Virus record (IMG/VR): IMGVR_UViG_3300034073_001492
Span: 1 to 36,009 of that record
DNA from: a virus
Reading direction: 5' to 3' (one strand)
Length of the DNA stretch: 36,009 nt
The notes under the pieces were generated by a model. The model saw only the letters and a list, made by a program, of their open reading frames with translations, was not told the DNA's origin and did not search any database. Every line of letters begins with the position of its first letter. The stretch's first letter is position 1. The translations under genes and the position numbers were made by a program. This document shows, in pieces, positions 32,455 to 36,009 of this stretch.

Positions 32455-33280
32455 GATACCTGACATAGCCCAATGCACGGTCAACAGCGTGTCCGGCGGC
32501 AAAACATCTGCATATATGGCGGCTAATCACCACGCCGATGTAAACATATTCGCCATTGTGTGCATAGAGGCTGAATACTGCCGCCCATCTGACAAATCAT
32601 TGGTGCAGTATGTTTCTGATAAATTAGGTCGCGATTTTATTGCGACTGCGGAAAGCGACAAGACCCTATATGTTGTCAGGGATTTAGAACAACTCATAGG
32701 CAAGCCTATAACATGGGTGGCAGGAGAAACATTTGAATCAGTTATACGCAAGAAGAAAGCCCTTCCAAATCAGATGTGGCGGTTCTGCACGACGGAAATG
32801 AAGATGAGGCCGATATTTGAATACTGCCATAGCAATTACGGAATGGTTTCAATGAACATAGGTTTTCGTTACGACGAATCAGAGCGCGCGAATAAAGAAA
32901 ATACATCCTTCAAGACCGTAATTGGTCAGCACGAATCGGGGCGTAACAAGTGGGATGACATAGAATGGCGAACTTTACATTACCCGTTAATTGACAATAA
33001 GGTCACGCATTATCAAGTATCGGAATGGGCGAAGAAAACAGGGCTTCCGTTCCCGGCAGATTCAAATTGCGTGGGGTGTTTTTGGAAACCATTTCAGCAG
33101 ATCAGAAAGAACTGGGACGACGAGCCGCAAAAGATGCGATGGTTTTCTGAGCAGGAGAAAAAAATGCGACGGAGGTTTAAGAAGGAGATGGACTACGCGA
33201 CAGCCAAAAAGATAGGGTTGCAGATTGATTTTTTCTTTGGCACAGGTTCAGGGTGTCAGGCCGGATATTGCACGGACTAA
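32441..33280 (+). CDS. PAPS-reductase family (N-type ATP pyrophosphatase) protein
   Basis: The 279-residue protein has the PP-loop SVSGGKTS (about 16 to 23), WVAGETFESVIRKKKALPNQMWRFCT and a C-terminal Cys set CVGC...GCQAGYC that could bind a metal or iron-sulphur cluster. The family adenylates substrates to activate sulphate or thiol transfer; some phage and DndC-like members act in nucleic acid modification. It overlaps the DnaA-like gene by 14 bases. An 18-bp direct repeat flanks its start and its end. The substrate is unknown; assimilatory sulphate reduction is unlikely in isolation. Confidence 0.75.
   Translation: MKRDRIPDIAQCTVNSVSGGKTSAYMAANHHADVNIFAIVCIEAEYCRPSDKSLVQYVSDKLGRDFIATAESDKTLYVVRDLEQLIGKPITWVAGETFESVIRKKKALPNQMWRFCTTEMKMRPIFEYCHSNYGMVSMNIGFRYDESERANKENTSFKTVIGQHESGRNKWDDIEWRTLHYPLIDNKVTHYQVSEWAKKTGLPFPADSNCVGCFWKPFQQIRKNWDDEPQKMRWFSEQEKKMRRRFKKEMDYATAKKIGLQIDFFFGTGSGCQAGYCTD
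32461..32478 (+). repeat. 18-bp direct repeat, copy 1
   Basis: TGACATAGCCCAATGCAC occurs here, in codons 7 to 13 of the PAPS-reductase-family gene (DIAQCTV), and again at 33297 to 33314 just after the gene ends. After it the two copies differ at one base and then share GT. Confidence 0.9.
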
Positions 33281-33296
33281 TGAAAGAGAAACTCCT

Positions 33297-33314
33297 TGAC
33301 ATAGCCCAATGCAC
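33297..33314 (+). repeat. 18-bp direct repeat, copy 2
   Basis: Exact copy of 32461 to 32478. It lies in a short open frame beginning at the ATG at 33280 (MKEKLLDIAQCTV), coupled as TAATG to the stop of the preceding gene; identity to the first gene stops soon after the repeat. This looks like the start of a duplicated gene whose remainder has been lost. Confidence 0.9.
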
Positions 33315-33330
33315 AGTTATTCCCGCGCTG

Positions 33331-33633
33331 TTAGTCTTTGGTCAGATACATCACAGCACCAAGCACAGCTACACCGCCCGTCAGCCATTGCCACAGTTTG
33401 CGCTTGTTGCTCTCGATACGGGCGGTGTCCTGTGCTATAACGACAGCTTGGCGCAGGTCGGTGTTGATCGCAGAAAGGTCGGTGATCTGTTGCTCTTGCA
33501 GGGTGATAATGCTATCTTTGGTTGCTCGGTTCATCAGGCACTCGACACATTCCAGAGCCTTAGAGCGCTTGATGCAGATGGTGTCCTGACCGGATGCCGT
33601 AAAGGGGATGACAAGTAGTAAGTATTTAAGCAT
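33331..33633 (-). CDS. Secreted/membrane coiled-coil protein, spanin-like
   Basis: The 100-residue product begins with a hydrophobic signal-like segment (MLKYLLLVIPFTASGQ), has a central coiled coil (DSIITLQEQQITDLSAINTDL) and ends in a short hydrophobic segment (about 81 to 96, WLTGGVAVLGAVMYL) before TKD. This is a membrane-tethered layout, close to spanins or lysis accessory proteins. The ATG at 33633 lies three bases from a TACCTTTG box. It is isolated on the minus strand among rightward genes, so it may have been inserted or duplicated from a lysis region. Confidence 0.65.
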   Translation of the reverse strand: MLKYLLLVIPFTASGQDTICIKRSKALECVECLMNRATKDSIITLQEQQITDLSAINTDLRQAVVIAQDTARIESNKRKLWQWLTGGVAVLGAVMYLTKD

Positions 33634-33636
33634 GAA

Positions 33637-33644
33637 CAAAGGTA
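33637..33644 (-). promoter_or_regulatory. TACCTTTG -7 box for the 33331 gene
   Basis: TAnnTTTG on the minus strand three bases before the ATG at 33633, supporting that start over a TTG two codons upstream. Confidence 0.5.
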
Positions 33645-33653
33645 GTAAATATG

Positions 33654-33686
33654 CGGGTAAACGCTGTTATGTGCAGTTTATACCCG
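33654..33686. repeat. Left edge inverted repeat of the cassette block
   Basis: CGGGTAAAC (33654 to 33662) and GTTTATACCCG (33676 to 33686) form an imperfect palindrome. The middle contains AAACGCTGTTATGTGCAG, which resembles the right end of the cassette repeats (AAACCGCTGTTACCTGC at 35119). It may be the left border or a decayed recombination site. Confidence 0.45.
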
Positions 33687-33716
33687 ATAAGGTATGATAT
33701 GTTATTCAAATAAATT

Positions 33717-33850
33717 GCAGGTAACGTTCCACGTATTGCCGAAGGCGGGGCATTAAACCGCAAATGTTTAATTGAAAAACTAAAGTTGAATGACAGATAA
33801 AGTTGAATTGAAAAACGTCACCCCCGCTTTTGGCAATACGGTGTACCAGC
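33717..33850. repeat. attC-like palindrome E1
   Basis: Outer boxes GCAGGTAACG (33717 to 33726) and TACCAGC (33844 to 33850). Inner arms 33732 to 33750 and 33821 to 33840 match 17 of 19 positions (CGTATTGCC...GCGGGG). The left side has extra unpaired bases between outer and inner arms, giving a bulge, and the middle is an A/T-rich loop of 70 bases. Confidence 0.75.
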
Positions 33851-33851
33851 A

Positions 33852-34523
33852 GTGCCTTCTTCGGAGGTTTACAATGAGGATTGTGTAGAGGCTTTAAAAC
33901 GCTTTGACGATAATTACTTTGATTTAGCAGTTGTTGACCCGCCTTATGGAATAGATATGTCGCAAGAATTATTTAAGCGTGGGCAAACTTGCAAAAAAAA
34001 CGGATACAAAGAACACTTGAATAAAGACTGGGATAAACAAGTTCCCGAACAAGATTATTTTGATGAATTGTTTAGGGTTAGCAAAAATCAAATCGTTTTT
34101 GGGGCAAACTATATGACTAAATATTTACCTGAAAGTATGGGTTGGATTGTTTGGAATAAAGTTCAAAGAGGATATTCTTTTGCCGATGGTGAATTAGCTT
34201 GGACGAGCTTTAAAAAAGCGTTGCGAATATTTGATTATGCAAGAGGAAATGAAAGTGGATTTGCCCCAAAACTAAAAGGAACTGAAAGGGCTGGAATAAA
34301 CATACATCCAACACAAAAACCTATTGCTTTGTATGATTGGATTTTTGCAAATTATTCAGAGCGTGGGCAAATAATTCTTGACACTCATTTAGGTAGTGGA
34401 AGTTCAAGAATTGCAGCAAATAAGGCGGGTTTAAACTTTATAGGATTTGAAGTAGATGAAGACTACTATGAAAGACAAGAAAAGCGTTATCAAACCTTTA
34501 TTAGTCAGTTGCGAATGTTCTGA
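33852..34523 (+). CDS. DNA methyltransferase, beta-class (cassette 1)
   Basis: The 223-residue protein has catalytic motif IV DPPYGI (29 to 34) before the AdoMet-binding motif ILDTHLGSGSSRIAA (175 to 189), the beta order of N6-adenine or N4-cytosine methyltransferases, with HPTQKP (about 152 to 157) between. There is no long target-recognition insert and no adjacent endonuclease, so it is an orphan enzyme that could protect phage DNA from restriction. It starts at a GTG right after the right end of repeat E1. Composition is AT-rich compared with the phage genes. It is a paralogue of the enzyme at 35083. Confidence 0.85.
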   Translation: MPSSEVYNEDCVEALKRFDDNYFDLAVVDPPYGIDMSQELFKRGQTCKKNGYKEHLNKDWDKQVPEQDYFDELFRVSKNQIVFGANYMTKYLPESMGWIVWNKVQRGYSFADGELAWTSFKKALRIFDYARGNESGFAPKLKGTERAGINIHPTQKPIALYDWIFANYSERGQIILDTHLGSGSSRIAANKAGLNFIGFEVDEDYYERQEKRYQTFISQLRMF

Positions 34524-34536
34524 TGGAACGTCCACA

Positions 34537-34684
34537 GGCATTGCACCTAACGGTTTGCAGCCTTGTTTAGTGCGGGCTTAATAGCACTATATTTGATTTG
34601 AAAACTAAAACTTAATAAAATGGAAAAACTTTCTTTCGGAGACGAAAACCCCGCATTGAACAAGGGTGCTGTTACCAGCAGTGC
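34537..34684. repeat. attC-like palindrome E2
   Basis: Left GGCATTGCACCTAAC (34537 to 34551) pairs with the complement of the right TGTTACCAGCAGTGCC; inner arms GCAGCCTTG (34557 to 34565) and CAAGGGTGC (34661 to 34669) pair with one mismatch. The loop includes a TAGTGC/GCACTA hairpin (34568 to 34589) and a promoter box. The right half lies inside the next coding sequence. Confidence 0.7.
34588..34595 (+). promoter_or_regulatory. TATATTTG -7 box within E2
   Basis: TAnnTTTG 24 bases before the ATG at 34620, in the loop of the palindrome, so each cassette may carry its own promoter. Confidence 0.45.
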
Positions 34685-34991
34685 CTTGTCGGATATGATG
34701 GCACAAATTACTAAGAACTTTGCAGAGGCAGAGGAAAATGTAATTAAAGAAGTATTGAGACAAATACTAAAACGTGAACCAACTTTAGAAGATGCAAAAG
34801 ACTTGCATAAATTTCAAAAAGAAGGTGAATTTGATAAATACTATTTGGCTTATAAAAATCTAAAGTTGGGTACTATTTACCGAAATACAAATATAGAAGG
34901 TGGCAAAATGGGAGTTGAATTTGTGCCATTTGAAATGAAAGACTTTTTAGAACCTGCAACTAATTCAGATGGAACTAAGGTTACGTTCTGA
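34620..34991 (+). CDS. Unknown protein of cassette 2
   Basis: The 123-residue product is helical in its middle (KNFAEAEENVIKEVLRQILKREPTLEDAKDLHKF) and ends in a beta segment with VEFVPFEM. No family is recognised. The first 22 or so residues (through VTSSAL) are encoded by the loop and right half of repeat E2; a pair of ATG codons at 34695 and 34698 could start a shorter form. Flanked by two methyltransferase cassettes, it might be an accessory, but that is only context. Confidence 0.65.
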   Translation: MEKLSFGDENPALNKGAVTSSALSDMMAQITKNFAEAEENVIKEVLRQILKREPTLEDAKDLHKFQKEGEFDKYYLAYKNLKLGTIYRNTNIEGGKMGVEFVPFEMKDFLEPATNSDGTKVTF

Positions 34992-35140
34992 GGCATTGCT
35001 GGTAACGTTTTCGGGCTTTGCGTTCGTTGGGGATTACCAGCACTAAAGCCGATTAGGAGTACGAACTTAAATTTTAGCACAAATGATTATAGAAAGCAAT
35101 ACACCCCCCAATGACGCAAAACCGCTGTTACCTGCTGGTG
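34992..35140. repeat. attC-like palindrome E3
   Basis: Left GCTGGTAAC (34998 to 35006) matches the complement of the right GTTACCTGC (35127 to 35135) at 8 of 9 positions. Inner arms CGGGCTTTGCGTTCGTTGGGG (35012 to 35032) and its partner at 35106 to 35125 match at most positions. As in E1 and E2, the left side has about four extra bases between outer and inner arms. The loop holds the start codon of the next gene. Confidence 0.75.
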
Positions 35141-35814
35141 CGGTTTCAAAGGACGGGATTTCATTGATACACGGAGATAGTTTGCAAGCCTTAAAAAGCT
35201 ATGGCGATAATTATTTTGATGTAGCAATAGTTGACCCACCTTACGGAATAAACCACAGCGAAATAGCGGGCAAGCAAAGCGGCACAAAATACGGTAATGC
35301 TGCTGCTGCAAAAAGACAATACACCGTAAAAGATTGGGATAAGCAAATACCACCACCAGAGTATTTTGTGGAGCTTTTCAGAGTATCTAAAAATCAAATT
35401 GTGTGGGGAGCAAATTATATGACAGAGCATTTGCCACCAAGTATGGGTTGGGTGTTTTGGGATAAAGATAATGGCACAAATGGTTTTTCAGATGGCGAAC
35501 TTGCTTTTAAATCATTTGACAAAGGATTGAGAAAAGTAAAGATAACTTGGAACGGGATGATACAGTATGATATGAAAAACAAAGAGGATAGAATACACCC
35601 AACCCAAAAGCCAATACAACTTTACAAATGGTTACTTGAAAACTATACGAGCGAAGGCGATTTGATTTTAGATACTCATTTGGGAAGTGGGAGTATAGCC
35701 ATAGCTTGTCATTATATGAAACGAAAATTAATAGGATACGAAATTGATGCAGAGTATTTCCAAAAGGCTTGCAAACGATTTGAAGAACAAACTCGTCAAA
35801 CAGCACTATGGTAG
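35083..35814 (+). CDS. DNA methyltransferase, beta-class (cassette 3)
   Basis: The 243-residue protein is a clear paralogue of the enzyme at 33852: DPPYGI (51 to 56), KDWDKQ, ELFRVSKNQIVWGANYMT, HPTQKP and LILDTHLGSGSIAIA. It has the beta-class motif order and lacks a restriction partner. About 24 N-terminal residues precede the conserved start and come from the loop and right half of repeat E3. The two enzymes differ between DPPYGI and KDWDKQ (here NAAAAKRQYTVKDWDKQ), a segment that may set target specificity. AT-rich; probably acquired as a cassette. Confidence 0.85.
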   Translation: MIIESNTPPNDAKPLLPAGAVSKDGISLIHGDSLQALKSYGDNYFDVAIVDPPYGINHSEIAGKQSGTKYGNAAAAKRQYTVKDWDKQIPPPEYFVELFRVSKNQIVWGANYMTEHLPPSMGWVFWDKDNGTNGFSDGELAFKSFDKGLRKVKITWNGMIQYDMKNKEDRIHPTQKPIQLYKWLLENYTSEGDLILDTHLGSGSIAIACHYMKRKLIGYEIDAEYFQKACKRFEEQTRQTALW

Positions 35815-35819
35815 CACTT

Positions 35820-35863
35820 GCAGGTAACTGGGGGCTTGTGGCGTATTTATAGCGTTTAGCCCC
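35820..35863. repeat. Partial attC-like element E4 at the right edge
   Basis: Left box GCAGGTAAC (35820 to 35828) repeats the E1/E3 left ends, and GGGGCT (35831 to 35836) pairs with AGCCCC (35858 to 35863). No GTTACC right box follows, so it is truncated, decayed or the last site of the array. Confidence 0.5.
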
Positions 35864-35876
35864 GAATTTCAATAAC

Positions 35877-36009
35877 ATGGTGAAGAAAATAGACTTCAAG
35901 ACAATACGCACAGAGGGGACATTCGGCGAGCCAATGCGGTTGGCTTACTTGGTTCTAATCGACGACACCTCAAAGGTTGTGAAAATCACCCGCACGGTGT
36001 TGACATCAG
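35877..36009 (+). CDS. Hypothetical protein, runs off window end
   Basis: An open frame from ATG 35877 to the last base; the visible 44 residues (MVKKIDFKTIRTEGTFGEPMRL...) have balanced composition like the phage genes. If the window is a circular genome cut at its ends, the frame continues into base 1 and stops at TGA 27 to 29, giving a 53-residue protein. Function unknown. This marks the return from the AT-rich cassettes to phage-like sequence. Confidence 0.5.
   Translation, partial: MVKKIDFKTIRTEGTFGEPMRLAYLVLIDDTSKVVKITRTVLTS

Larger units (their letters stand above)
33660..35870 (+). mobile_element. attC-like gene-cassette array (three cassettes)
   Basis: An AT-rich block of three short rightward genes, each followed or preceded by a long imperfect palindrome at 33717 to 33850, 34537 to 34684, 34992 to 35140, and a partial one at 35820 to 35863. 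Each has an AAC-ended left box and a (G)TTACC/TACC right box, inner complementary arms and a long unpaired loop. These are the features of integron cassettes. No integrase or attI site is visible, so mobility would depend on enzymes supplied elsewhere. Flanking sequence on both sides is more like the phage. Confidence 0.6.

Noticed and set aside
33280-33618. Rightward open frame beginning MKEKLLDIAQCTV
   Set aside because: Only its first codons look inherited (the direct repeat); the rest is antisense to the better supported gene at 33331 to 33633.

Overview
The window looks like most or all of the genome of a long-tailed (siphovirus-type) phage, or a prophage, of a Bacteroidetes host. The host assignment rests on three things: repeated TAnnTTTG boxes (the Bacteroidetes -7 promoter element) upstream of genes, few recognisable Shine-Dalgarno sequences, and a VirE/BT4734-type primase-helicase of the kind common in Bacteroidetes elements. 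The morphology follows from an HK97-type set of terminase, portal, prohead protease and capsid genes plus a 1167-residue TP901-type tape measure protein. No integrase, repressor, tRNA or CRISPR array was seen.

Layout. The late genes run leftward from about 24.96 kb to 0.11 kb in the order: VRR-NUC nuclease, three small proteins, small and large terminase, portal, prohead protease, major capsid protein, a small basic protein, a glycosyltransferase, probable major tail protein, connector and tail-completion genes, tape measure, baseplate and tail-tip proteins, a modular receptor-binding-type protein, holin, metallophosphoesterase, CHAP endolysin and a spanin-like membrane protein. Most genes overlap by 1 to 8 bases (ATGA, TGATG, TAATG), so translational coupling is likely. 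Two strong intrinsic terminators and several promoter boxes divide the operon. A second leftward operon (31.6 to 25.9 kb) holds DNA metabolism: a Rad52/RecT-like annealing protein, YqaJ exonuclease, SSB-like protein, SF2 helicase and PrimPol-helicase. A short rightward set (31.7 to 33.3 kb) carries a zinc-ribbon microprotein, a DnaA-domain-IV-like protein and a PAPS-reductase-family protein. Between the operons, 24.97 to 25.49 kb is a non-coding control region with six copies of an 8-base G-rich motif, a perfect 11-bp hairpin and a 20-bp palindrome.

The most unusual part is 33.66 to 35.87 kb. It is an AT-rich block of three rightward genes (methyltransferase, unknown, methyltransferase) separated by 134 to 149 bp imperfect palindromes. 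Each palindrome has GGTAAC/CCTAAC-like left ends, (G)TTACC/TACC right ends, paired inner arms and a long unpaired loop. This is the architecture of integron attC recombination sites, so the block reads as a mobile gene-cassette array carried by a phage without its own integrase. More familiar phage-like sequence resumes at 35.88 kb.

A second general observation is that seven leftward genes start only 3 to 7 bases downstream of a TAnnTTTG box, which suggests leaderless phage mRNAs. All function calls come from motifs and gene order read by eye; no database search was run.
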